A DNA stretch of 64,000 nt from Klebsormidium nitens (lineage: Eukaryota; Streptophyta; Klebsormidiophyceae; Klebsormidiales; Klebsormidiaceae): positions 1 through 64,000 of the forward strand of contig DF237353.1 in the NCBI GenBank assembly GCA_000708835.1, read 5' to 3'. Each line of letters starts with the position of its first letter. The first letter of the stretch is position 1. The notes under the pieces are model-generated. The model did no database searches. It was not told where the DNA came from and saw nothing but the letters and a program-made list of their open reading frames with translations. The position numbers and the translations under genes are program-made. This document shows, in pieces, positions 14,064-25,842 of the stretch.

Positions 14064-17000
14064 ATGGCTCCTCATGAGGAAATGTATGGAGGGATAGGTC
14101 TCAGTCGACTGCCTCCCTCCATGCAGTCTTTGCGAGAGAGGATAGGAGGACTCAAAGCCGCAACCGAGTTAGGGTCCTCCGGAGAAACAGCGGTGGCAAT
14201 CAGCAGCCAGCACCAGCGGCCTTCTGACACCTTTGAGCGACTTAGAGATAGGGCACTCAACACGGAAAAAGCAGCCAGGGTTGCAGCAGCATCTCAACAG
14301 TCCCTGACGAATGAAAGTCCGTCTCTTCAAAGGAGGAGGAGCAGCTGGGAAACTGAGCTAGACGAATACCTTAGCATCAGCTCAGATACTGCAGCGGGGT
14401 TAGAATTGAGAGGCAGACTGCAATCGCCGGAGGCTTGGTTGAGGTTTCTGCAAGAACACGAACAGCTCCAGGGGTCTTGCAAGTACTCAGAAGCAGCATC
14501 CGAGATAGGCATCAGCCGCCTTTATGAATGGGCTACCAAGGCCATCCCAAGGTCTCTGAACATCAGCAACGAGGACTATGTCAGGATATGGACTGGTTAT
14601 GCCAAGCACCAAATGTAAGCTTTATACTCAATCCAGGATGAGTCCTTTTGATAACAAAGTCATGTCTTTGTTCAAGGGTTTCCCCCAAGATACCCAAGAA
14701 GCTTGAGGAGGTGGTGTCCTACTGTTGTGGATGAGATTCGGTGAGGTGCTGTATCCGTATCCAAGCATCCGCGCGAAGTTGGGTGTGCCTTTCACTTGAA
14801 GATGGACACACAGGTCTCGAATGGCCCAAGCTTCAACTTGGCTCTCTTCAAGCTCGACCACGCTAACTTCTGGACAAAACTGAATGCGCAGGGAAACGAG
14901 CGAGGAGGATGCAAGGCAGATCTTCAAGTACCTGAAGAGCCATCATATTGGCCACGGGCTGGCCTGTCTTTATGAGGAATGGGCTCTCTTCGAAGTTGCC
15001 GCTGGTGCGTTTACAGAGTATAGGAAAAGCTTTCAACTCTAGATCGAAGGGTTGGTCGTGTGCCTCAGTGGTTTGTATGTGATGCATTTTGCCATTGCTG
15101 GGTATGCCAGTTTAAGGATTGGACCCGAAATCGATCGATCAGCTTTGGGCTTTGTCCAAATTGACAATCTGTAGCCGTCCTCTTTTCAGTCAGAGTGGAG
15201 CAGATTGGTTGCCCTTGCCCTTGTAACCTCTGCTTATCTCAGTTATCTCAGGTTAGACTTTTTTGCCTGCAGGCCAGCCTCAGAAGGCTCTGCAGAAGGT
15301 GCAAGAGGGCATCCGGCAGCAGGCAACACCAGCCGGGCATCTCGAGGAACTGCAATCCAAACTCCTCACCTCCCTTCAGAGCAGAAGCGAGAGCAACCTG
15401 CCAGCACATCCAAGTCCCATCCCTGCACCCCATTCACTGGAAAGACTCTCCTGGCCTCGATCGGCTAGCGCTTTCCAGCCCTCAGCACCACCCGTCGAGC
15501 AGCCAAGCCCTCTTCTTCGCTCTCACTCTCTAGACAAAGCCGGGCTGGCATTGCCGCCTCAGTCTACTCCCTCCACCCACCAAATCAGGCCGCAACAGGG
15601 AACCCCTTCCGCATACCGGCAGCAGCCTTTCCAGCCTTCTCTGCAACCAATCCCTTCACCCGCTGACGCCGAGTCCCTCACCACCCCGAGCAGAGAAGCC
15701 GTCCGAGGAACCCCTCGTTCCTTCCCCTCACAACGCCCTGAGTCCAGCAAGCCTTCTGCGGCCGAAGAACGGTGGCGACCAGACTTGACGGCAACGTCCG
15801 TGCAGTCTGTAGTCGAGCCAACTTCGGCCAGCGTGCTCGCAGGGCAGGATGCTGCCAAGGGGGACTTCAGCACTCCGTACGGGAAAAGTAGGGGGAGCAG
15901 CTCTGGTGGCGTGCCTGCAGATGGAACCACAACTTTTGGCATGCCAACGCCTAGCTTCGGTCTAGGGACGAGCACCTTAGGCAAGAGCGGCCTTCCCGGG
16001 GGGTTCAAGTTCGACGACACGGCGCACTCAGGCGCGGGGTCGTGCTATGTCTCTCAGGACAACGGGAGAGAAACCGGGTACGGTCATACAAGTCACTCTG
16101 TAGGGGGGCGCAGCAGCATTGGGAGCAGTTTCCGGTGGCAACCGAGCCCCACCAGTGTGACGACGCGCCAGTTGACTACGGGTGTGAGCAGCATGGGGGC
16201 ACCGGATCGGAGTCAGAATGCAGAGGAGGGCCCTGACGAGAGCCAGGTGGTGTTGGGAGGTGCTGACGTGGCAGGAGCACCGGGGAGGCAGTCGGAAAAG
16301 GGTGCAGACCACTCTGCGGGGCAGTCTGAAACTGTGGTTGGGGGTAGGGAACCTGCGGGCCTGGGTCAGGAGCGGATTCGGGACTTGAGGGAGAGTCTTG
16401 GCCGACCAGGAGTTCCTAGAGAGTGGCCTCCTGCTATCCGGAGGAATGTACAAACAGCAGGGGTAGCGGAAACAGGGGAAGCCTCGGCAGGGGGGAGTGT
16501 GAGTCCGACTGAGACGGTAGAGCTGCCAAAGGGCCAACTGCCAGACGTTAGCCTGCCAGTGCAAGCGACTAGAGGGCGGGAGGACGGTTTGCAGAGCAGA
16601 GTAGGGACTCCGCGGCAAGGGGGTGGAGAGAAAGCGGACCGGTCCTGGCCAAGCTTGGAGGAGCTGGCTGACAGACGAGGCTTAACCCCTGGGGACCAGA
16701 GAGGGACTGTGGTTGCAACCTCTGCAACCGCAGCAGGTGGCCAGTCTCTCACGGAGAGGAATGGCCCTTCATCCGGGCCACCGAAAAGCGCACCCCCACC
16801 CCTCAAAATGGAGCGGCCTGCTCTTTCTCGGGGAAACCAGCCAACGGGAGTGGCTCTCGAGCGGCCACAATGGATGCGGGAGCCTGCCAAGAAGCTGGCC
16901 CCGACGCTGTCCCCGGTGGAGGAAAAATCGAGGGAGCGCGCTTCTAGCAACGCCACAAGCGCCAAGTCTGGCAGCAAGAGCAGCGGGAGCAGCAGTGTCA

Positions 17001-20000
17001 AGAGCGCGGTCACGAGCAAGGGGGACGAAGAGACGGTGAGCCTGAGCAAGCCTGTCGGGGAGAGTGCGCCCGAGAAGGAGAAGGGGCTGCCTCCAGCGAG
17101 CGCTGCAGTGGAGAACGGTGCGGCAGCGCCAAAGCAGGGCAAGCAGCTGCGGCGTTTGGGTGAGTAGCAAAGGACTTTGAGCGCAAGCGTCGTGTTAATC
17201 GGTCAATGTTCTGCCCTGCCGTGGGTTTGTGGAGATTCGAAAAGCTGTGCCTTCAGGGGTCTAGCGTCTATGTCCTCGATCAGTCGGAAGTGAACGGTTC
17301 GTTTACCTCCGCAAAATTCGCAGCAGAGGAACCACATGAGCCGAGTGTTTGGATGTTAGCGTTACAAGCGAAATTGCTTGATTTCTACCTGAGGAGACCT
17401 TCTATGTCTTACATCTGCACCCTTCTCTCACCTCTCGCAGCCAGGTCTTGCAGAAGACGTTGGGCCTTGTCATAGACTTTCTCTCCCTGTCGGGTGTCTA
17501 CAGAAGCGTGCTGAAAACCTTTTCTCATTTATCCACTGCAGGTTTGAGCGGTCGGGCGCGGCGTGTGGCCGGTGCTGAGGACGCCCCAAGCTCGGCAGAG
17601 TCCACCGAGGAGCTTTCCCCAGCGGACGAGCAGCCAAAAGATCCGCTCCCGGTGGTGATACGGCAGCCTCGAGAACTCCCGAGCGACGAAGAGCTGCTGC
17701 AGAAGATGGATGAGGGGCGGGGGGCTTTTAGTAGCCAGGCGGAAAAGGGGGCTGCAGACAGCATCCGGGGCAGTAAACAGGGGCAAGAAGTGCTCGGAAC
17801 GGAGCAGTCCGGGGGAAAGGGCATTACGGGAGGTCGGGAAGGCGGAAGCAAAGAGCCCGACGTGGCGATGGTCGAAGGGAGGGAGGCAAGAGAAGCTAGC
17901 AGAGGCGGAAAGGGGACACTCGACGAGAGGCGGGGTTCAGAATGGATGGACACGAAGGGTCAGGCGGTTCATACAAAGGCAGCGCTCCCTGCTGCCACGT
18001 CAGCAGTTTCGGCCTACACCCAAGCTGAGCTTGCGTTGCCAGTAACCGAGCGAGGTCACGAGAGCCGTTCCCCTAGACCCGCTCAACAGCCTGGGGTACC
18101 TCGCACGGATCTACCAAGCCTTGGCACGAACGGACCGACCCCCTCGCTACAAACTTCCGGATCAGCCGCCCCGCAAACCAGCCGGCCTACAAAGCCGGTG
18201 ATTTCGAGCACGCAAGCCGCCTCTCCTTCTGAAAACGCCCGTCAAGCTGAACCATCGCAACCCGCCCTCAACAATCCTGCTCAGCCTCAACCAGTCCAGC
18301 CACAAAACCCCTTACAACAAGTCACCCCCGCGTCGAGCAGGCCCCGTTCGGAGCCTCGAGCGCCAGAGAAAGACCAGCAGCGGGGCCACGGAGCCCCTCA
18401 ACAGGGCCCCGGCCAGGCAACGCCGAAGCAAGGCTCGTCCCGCGTGGCAAGCAGCCCCGCGCCGCAGGCGCCCGCGAGCGCTAACTCCAGGGGGAGTGCC
18501 CATCAGGGCGCTCGCGAAGACGATGTGGTGTGGCTGAACGGGAAGCGGTACCAGAAGCTCAAGACCGTCGGGAAGGGGGGCAGCAGCAGGGTCTACAAGG
18601 TGACAGAATTTCCAAGACTCTGTTTCGGTTAGACGTCTGAACTTATCGGGTTTGATAACGCGAAGTTGTCCGACAAATCTTCGTCCCCTCGAGAGTTGGA
18701 GACGGATTACTGCGTGTTGGAAAACCGTGTATCGTAATCAGGAGGAGGTGCAGCATCAAGAACCTCTCAAACGCTAACTGACACATGAAACTCTTAATCT
18801 CAGCTATTCGATGAGGTAAGCAGTGTTCGCGTATCAACACTCTATTCTCCCAGCTGGCGTCTAAACTGTGATGTCTTGTTGTCTTCGCGCAAGGACACAT
18901 CTGCCGACCATCTGTTTCACACCGTTGCATCCAGCGGTATTCCTGATCGCAACAGCGTGCCTCGCACTACCAAGGGCATCTCAGCTCCAAACTATTAAAA
19001 AGCATCATTCTTGCAGGTGATTGGGCCCGATCGCAGCGAGTTTGCGCTCAAGAAAATCCCTTTGACGGGTCCCGGTGTCGGCCCTGAGGCCCGGCAGGGC
19101 TTCATCGAGGAGATCGAGCTGCTCAAGCGGCTGCAGAAGCGGAGGAACATCATCCGCTACATCGACTCAGAGGTGCGGAACCCCGGCCACTTGAACTTTT
19201 CAGGCATACAGCACTCCTTGGAAGCTCGTCGGCCGTTCTCAATCTGCTCAAAAGCTCTGACGATGTAAATCTTCTGCAGCTTTTGACTTTGAAAGTGTCC
19301 GTTCGAGTACCGACTTCTGCGTCCTGGATGCATCCCCTGGCCTCTTTGCTTCCTCGTAGACTGCCACCTTTTCATACCTGGGACTTGGAGGTAGCAACTG
19401 ATCCCTGTACGTTCTGTATTTCTTGTCGAGCTGAGCACTAGCCAGCCCGCGACTTGATTCCAAGGTCTCGAGGTTCATAGCATTTCCCTTCTGCTTGTGT
19501 GTCAGCAGGTTGCTCACGTCAGGCTTTTCAGTTTCTTGAAAACTTTCCAGCTTAGCGGATCAAGAAGAAGGCTCCTTGAGACGAAGTCATGGTCGTGGTC
19601 GAATCAGGTTCTGACGTTTTCATAATCCTCAAGAAGTTAAACTTCTGAGCATAACACGCATGCTCGCCAGGTGCAAGAATCGACGATTTTGCAATGGTAA
19701 GTTTCAGGAATAGGAAGATTGCTAACCTGCACGAGTGGGATTGCTTTGGGGATTCCGGTACGGGTGCAGAGCAGGGGATCTATGGGTTAGGGTTTTTTGT
19801 GTCAAGGATTGAGTCTCATCTTCTTAAAGCTTATTCTCCCTAAACTGTCACGCCTTGCCAGGTGCGGGAGGACGTGGTGTATGTGCTGTTAGAGTACGGC
19901 GAGATCGATCTGGCCAGCCTGCTCAAGAAGGAGCAACAGAAGGCGATCGAAATGGGCTCCAAGTGCGTTGACGAAAACTTCATACGCCGCTCCTGGCAGG

Positions 20001-23000
20001 TAGGCTGCTAACTATCAGCTGCGAGCCGCTTTTCGTCGTTTTGTCTCCCTTCACTCGGACTCCGGTGTTCACGAATACTCAATGCGGCTTCGCTCTGGGG
20101 GTAATAATTGGACCTTAGTGGTGGTTGGCACTGTGTTCTGCAATTGCGAGCCTACTGCTGCCCTCGTACCCGAAACTACAGTAAAAGGCCGTCGTAAGGT
20201 CCCTAATTCCAGCGCCCATTATTGAGATCTCGATGCAAGAGCCGTTTCTCTGCGATTCAAACGGCAGTGTCGACAGTTGCCTATGTTCTGATGACCTGCG
20301 ATTTCCAGAGGCTGCTGAGAGTTGGTGATCCAGGCTTTTGGGGGAGCTGTGAGAGCAGGAGCTTTACATACGGCTTTCCGAATTCGCACCCCCTGCTTCG
20401 TGCAGAGAAAGACTCCGCCGTTATCCTGTTTAGTTGCAGGGCTCCTAGGGGCGTTGCAAAGGAAGATTTCGTCCCTGTTCTGCACGGCTGAAGGCACTTG
20501 ACTTCACAAAGGATAGACGCTCACCCACGGACAAACAACACATAACCGTTAAACAGTCCTTTCTAGGTGCGCACAAATACCGGAGGCGGCACTACGAGCG
20601 TGCACAACGAGCGCACTCGTAGACAGGAAGACTCCGTTCGTTGATTCTGCCCTTGACGGACATCTAATTCGACTCGTCTTAGCTTAACCAGGGATAACCA
20701 CGCCTAGTTACTGGTCAACGCTCACCAGTTTGATTGATATGCAGCAAATGCTGGAGGTGGTGCACAGCGTGCACCAGGAGCGCATCGTACACATGAGAGC
20801 CCGCCTTGATTCTGACACCTAACTGAACGAACGTTAAAATCCCAAACCCAGGGTTAACTTGGTCGCTTCGTTTCTGGTGTGCAGCAAATGCTGGAGGCGG
20901 TGCACAGCGTGCACCAGGAGCGCATCGTGCACAAGGACCTGAAGCCGGCCAACTTTCTGAGCGTCCTGGGCGAGCTCAAGCTGATCGACTTTGGCATCGC
21001 CAAGTCCATGGTCGACGACGCCACCTGCATCGAGCAGCAAAGGAACCACGTAAGCCTTCCTGCACTTTCCCGGGTTCTGGTAGAGATTGTGTGACTGAAG
21101 AGCGGGTTGACTCAAGAGAAGCGCCCGGGGGACCGGTTGGGTTGGTTCGGTGGTTAGGGTGTGAAGCGCGTGCTTGTTTAGATCAGGATTCTCGTTTGTT
21201 TGTGTGCTCAAGCACACAAATTCAGGTCAACCTGCTCTTAAGGTATCGCTAAGTTACCAGTATCTTTCCCGGGTGCCGCTCGCTGTTGCAATCAAGCCCG
21301 GTGAATCATGCCGAGGCAGACGGCAGCTATTGTCAAACAAAGGCTTGCCGAGTCCGTTCATCGGCAGCCGACGTGCCTTGAGGCTAGACTTGCGCCTGGA
21401 CTGGAATCGACTGGATCCGAAGCGCCAGTTCCCCCAAGCTAACAGCCTTGCAGGAGGGTGTGTGCAACCCGCAAATTCGACGAAGTGGACGATAGTTACA
21501 AAACAGGTCCACCTCCTTCAACTTGAGTGATTTTAATAACCCACCCACTTACAAACGTGGTTCAACGTCTTCACCTCCCCTTTGCTACCCTCCAGACAGA
21601 GTGAACCTTCTTTGAATCGCCTCAATACTGCCACGTGTCCCGAGATGGACACAGGAACTCAACCGACTCGGCCTGTTGCACGTGTCCGCAGATGGGCACC
21701 GTGAACTACATGTCCCCCGAGGCCATCAAGTCCGCCACCACGGACGTCCGCGTGAGCCGCCCGTCCGACGTGTGGTCCCTGGGTTGCATCCTGTACCAAA
21801 TGGCGTACGGACAGCTGCCCTTTGCGCACGTCCCCAACCAGCTCCACCGGATGTATGTCGTGGCTGACCCCAACACAAAGGTGGGCGGTTATTTCTTAGT
21901 TAGTAAGTAACCCGTGGGCAAAATGTGGATTGCCCACGGCCCTTGCTAAAGGCTGCTCAGCGCGCTCTACGGAAGCGCACTTTCAGACGCGCGGAAGCAC
22001 CATAACCGTCGTGAGTTGCGGAAGCTGACTCGTAATGTGAAGTGCCACGTGGGCCGACGATCTTTGTCCATGTCCGGGGCAGGAGGGAGCGGGAGAGCGG
22101 CTGCAACCTTTTTACCATCCGTCTCAACTCCCTGCCGTTCGCACCTGCGCCAAACCTTGTGCCCCCTCCTTTGTAACAAAACTGAGAGACGAGCATTCAT
22201 TCTCAAGCTTCCCTCTCGCAACCAAAAGCGTCGTGACGCAAGGATTTGTCACGCGTGAATCCGTCCTCAACTTCCTTCCGTCCTTTTCCCCGCCAGATCT
22301 CGTTCCCCCCGCTCCGCAACCCCCACCTGCGGGACGCCATCCAGCGGTGCTTGACGTACAGCCCCGAGGGCCGCATCTCAATCCCCGAGCTGCTCCGGCA
22401 CCCATTCCTCAGGCCTGACGTGCTCCCGGCGGTTCCCCCGACACCCCCCGGCCCGGCTGCGACAGGTTTCGCCCTCAGCGAACAGCAGATACAGGTGCGG
22501 TGTCGAAATCTTTTTCAGACTTGGGTCTTCCGGGAACGATCGAGTGTTTCCTGGGCTGTGGCCATGGTTGCCAGGGTGAAAATGTACGGGGAGGGTTTGG
22601 AAGGCGGTCTAGTACAGACCTTTGCTAATGGCAGAGACGTGTTCTCATAGCGCGGCTCTCTTGGTCGGTGGGTCCGAAAATGTTCGCGTCCGTTCGAAGC
22701 GCCACTTGTGGAACCACCACGAGCCGTGCTTCCTGGTTCGAAGGCGCCCTGAACGTGTTGTCTTCGAAAGTGAGCACTAGATGCCATTTTACCACCATTT
22801 TTTCTGACCACGAAAGCAAGCCTCGTCAGCTTCGGTCTTTGGCAGACTTCTGTCGCGATACCATGCCTCTTCGTGGCGTGTTTATTTCCTCCTGGAAATT
22901 CAGACCTTTGATCGTGGCCGCTGAAATCCTCGTAAGCCCTTGCAACCTTGTTGTCTGCAGTCAATCCTGGCTGCGGTCGCCACCGCGGCTCCCGGGAGCA

Positions 23001-24141
23001 AGCTGGACTTACAGGAGATGCTGCGACAGCTGGCGGCCCACTCGGGGCCCGGGCTCGCGGCCGCCCTCCAGCAGGCGACCACGTCCAAGTAAGCCCGTCG
23101 ATATACTCCGGGTCTCTCTTGTAGTAAGAAGACGCCGCTTCACCTGAAGCCGCTCTGTTCCGCGTCCGTCTGCCTAAAAGCGAGGTTAAATGTTCGGAAT
23201 GTCTCGTCCTTTTGGAATGCTGGAGTGTCGCTAAGAGGGCTTCAGAAGCGATCGTTGGTGGCTGACATGGTTGAGGACCGACTTTAGCTCAGCCGGGAAC
23301 ACGAATGAGTCCCTTGTCTCGCTTGCCGGATGTTCCCCGCTACCATGAGCACCGAAAGTGACTGTGGCTTTACATAGGTTGAATGGATTTCGTCCTCAGT
23401 GCCAGAAGATCGAACATCTGCCACTCACAGGTTGACCTTGACTTCGGTACTGGCCAAGCAGCTGTTCCCCAGCCCTGCCTAGAGTTCCTCTCCACCTTCG
23501 AATGACGGCTGTTCTTCCTAAACTCCTCTTTTCTTTCCTCTGGCCCATCTTGTCTCCCATTGTCACGCCAATTTTAGGTCGGCCGTAGAGTTTTTGAATG
23601 GCTTTCCTAGGCCCCTATGTTCTTTTTATGGCTGACTCCTTTCTCGCCATTTTGAAACGCAGGCCTCCGCCTCCCCCCCCGGCCCCTCCGCGTGCTCCTC
23701 CGCCGCCCCCTCCCCCCCCTCCCTGCCGCGAGCAAGCCCCGCGGCCCAGTACGCGCACCCTTGCAGCTCGTTAAACGGGCACCGTCAGTTGACAGTCGAA
23801 AGCAGGGAGAGGGCTTGCAAGGCGACTTGGCGGCACAGGTAGCCAGAATCGCGGCCGAGCGGTCAAGGCGTCTTCAAAATGCGGCAAGTGACGGGTCGAG
23901 CACTCCCAAAGCAGGGGCCCCCAACGGCGGTTTGGCTCTAGGAGTTAAACGTGCGTTGGATGGTTCCAAACCGGAGAGCAAAGTGAGTCGGTTTATTGGG
24001 GGATCGGTGGGGACGGGTGAAGAGAATAAGGAGAATGCGGAGGGGTACCAGCGGTTGTTGCAACAAAAGCTCGCGAGCAGGCGAAAATTGGTAGAGGAAG
24101 ATGTCACGGGTGGTAGCACGGCAACTGTGAACTTCGACTAG
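14064..24141 (+). CDS. MPS1: MPS1/TTK dual-specificity spindle-checkpoint kinase
   Basis: Kinetochore kinase of the spindle assembly checkpoint. Exons: 14064-14614, 14892-15004, 15273-17159, 17542-18599, 19017-19172, 19862-19999, 20885-21049, 21692-21880, 22297-22494, 22961-23088 and 23663-24141. Exons 1-3 hold an N-terminal TPR-like region ([26 protein letters not shown]). Exons 3-4 encode a Ser/Pro/Gly/Gln-rich linker of about 900 residues, far longer than usual. The kinase starts near residue 1186: [29 protein letters not shown] (HKD, as in TTK), [21 protein letters not shown] and [16 protein letters not shown]. The last exon begins with a proline run. In the spliced frame it stops at 23774, while a protein-like frame displaced by one base (ending ATVNFD) runs to 24141. 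About 1690 residues if the longer end is real. The ATG at 14064 is the first in frame after a stop. Confidence 0.9.
20741..20793 (+). repeat. partial duplicate of MPS1 exon 7, inside the preceding intron
   Basis: This 53-base stretch matches 20881-20933 at 51 of 53 positions (differences at 20758 and 20789). It copies the acceptor AG and the codons for [16 protein letters not shown], then diverges just before the HKD catalytic loop. The offset is exactly 140 bases. Used as an exon and read on, it would hit a stop about 10 codons later. A GT at 20787 could act as a weak donor. Most likely a recent local duplication. Confidence 0.9.
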
Positions 24142-25842
24142 GTTTCTTGCTGCCAAAGGGTTTTCTGTCTGGTCGTCTACCTGCAGACTACTTCTTCAGA
24201 AGAAGAGTGTTTGAAGTACAGATTATGAGCGTAATTCTTCAGGAATGAGGATCATGCGTCCAAAGATGTCGGGTCATCGGGTCATATCATCCGCTGTTGC
24301 TACAGCCGCGCAGTCTTCATTCCTGAACCAAGCATGAATGGGAACCGGCCATGTCTGCTTGCAGCAGCGAGCCACGAATCTGTGAATGCAAGACAGCGCC
24401 AGGTTCTGATGATTATTAGAGCGTGTTCTTAAAGAGCTCCAAGGCTTTCAGCTTGCGACTGGTCATTTGGGCGCCATGTTCTAATGAGTACGGTCCTTGC
24501 AATGCTGATTCCTGCGACACTGCAACTTATTCGGTGCAGCCCGCAAAGCTTTTGCATGCAAAAGCTTGGATGGACCTAGCTCATGAATTCAAACTAGAGA
24601 AATCATGTATTTGTAATTTGTGCGGCATAGCTAGCTCCGAAAGTAATAGCGGCATTAGTATGCATGCACCGAGTCACAGTAAGTGATCTACTCAACCCAG
24701 CTCATGAGTCCTGCCGCGGAATACATGCATTCAGCGTAGGTATGTATACAGGACCATGCCAACCGTAATTAGCATGCGATGCAGGAGTCGCGTGTGCAGC
24801 TATTGCATGCTTTCTTACACATACAGCTCACAATGAACAGTAATCGAGTGAGGCTGATGTGTACTTCAATATAGCCAGATCAACTTGCCTTTGACCTTAT
24901 AATACGTCCTTCCCATTTCCCCTTTGTTATGCCCTTACATTGTAAAATCGTCCAACCAAAGAGTGCATCCGCAGACCACTCAAAACCTCTCTGTCGTTTT
25001 ATCCTTCCCATCGCCCTTTTGGTTCACCACCACGGACTCCGCTTTTGCTGCTCAGAGTCCCGTCTCTTGAAGTAATCGTCATGGACCTCCGCTTGTACTG
25101 CTCAGCCTCAGAATCCCTTCCCTCAAGAGTTTTTCTCGTCTGAACTCCTCCCACAGCCCTCTCCCGATGTTTACCCCCATATCCCTCCACCACGCTCTGA
25201 ATTGCTTGCTGCGGGATAACTGTTGCTCTGCCATTTGAGCCACTTTGAGACTTCAGACTCCCTACTTTGAGTTGCCCTAGATTGTTTTTTGGTGCTACGT
25301 ACAGGCCTCCTGAGTCTGTGCTTGGACCCTTAAGACTCGGGCAAGCTGCAGCTTCAGACCTTCCCAGACCACGACAGTTCTCAGACCCTGGTCAACACTG
25401 CTCCTTTTTAACCAACTACAAGCTAACCTGCTAGGACGACCAACAATTGCTTCTGACGCTTTGACGCAAGCAGGCACCAATTGCGGCTAGGCTCGTTCAG
25501 TGGGCTGCAACACTCAAGTCTAACTCCTAGCATATGTACACTGACGAAAGACTCTAGTGTGCCAAGCAGCGCTGATGCAGAACAAACAGTTGGACCCTAG
25601 CAAAACCCCCGCACTAAGCTCCTCTTGCGGAGGCGCGAGGTGGAGGGCTGTGACCTCTATCGACTCAACCAACAATGTTCCTGGCCATGCGCCGCTGCGC
25701 TGCCAAGCACGCTGCCCCTGTCTAGCTAGAATACAGTGGCACTTGACGCGACGCCGAACCTTTATTACCTACCCACCCAACTCAATGTATACGCACCCAA
25801 TAATTTCTACCCATCCAGGTTAAGTTCCGCGAGCCCGCGCTC
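24142..25842. other. convergent intergenic region MPS1 / unknown gene
   Basis: About 1.7 kb between two convergent genes. No convincing coding sequence. It contains many CATGCA words, a perfect 22-base palindrome at 24546-24567 and pyrimidine-rich DNA around 24890-25200. Confidence 0.6.
24546..24567. repeat. perfect 22-base palindrome
   Basis: AAGCTTTTGCA followed directly by its reverse complement TGCAAAAGCTT. The core is GCATGC flanked by T4/A4 and HindIII-like ends. It lies about 400 bases past the MPS1 stop codon. It could be a dyad protein site or a chance palindrome. Confidence 0.7.

Noticed and set aside
16366-17142. 258-codon minus-strand frame opposite MPS1 exon 3, and similar ones at 15559-16020 and 17525-17953
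   Set aside because: Antisense shadows of a GC-rich, Ser/Pro-coding exon; the plus-strand frame continues the MPS1 gene in phase.
25031-25110. Possible 50-base tandem duplication in pyrimidine-rich intergenic DNA
   Set aside because: Similarity is partial and explained in part by low-complexity composition.
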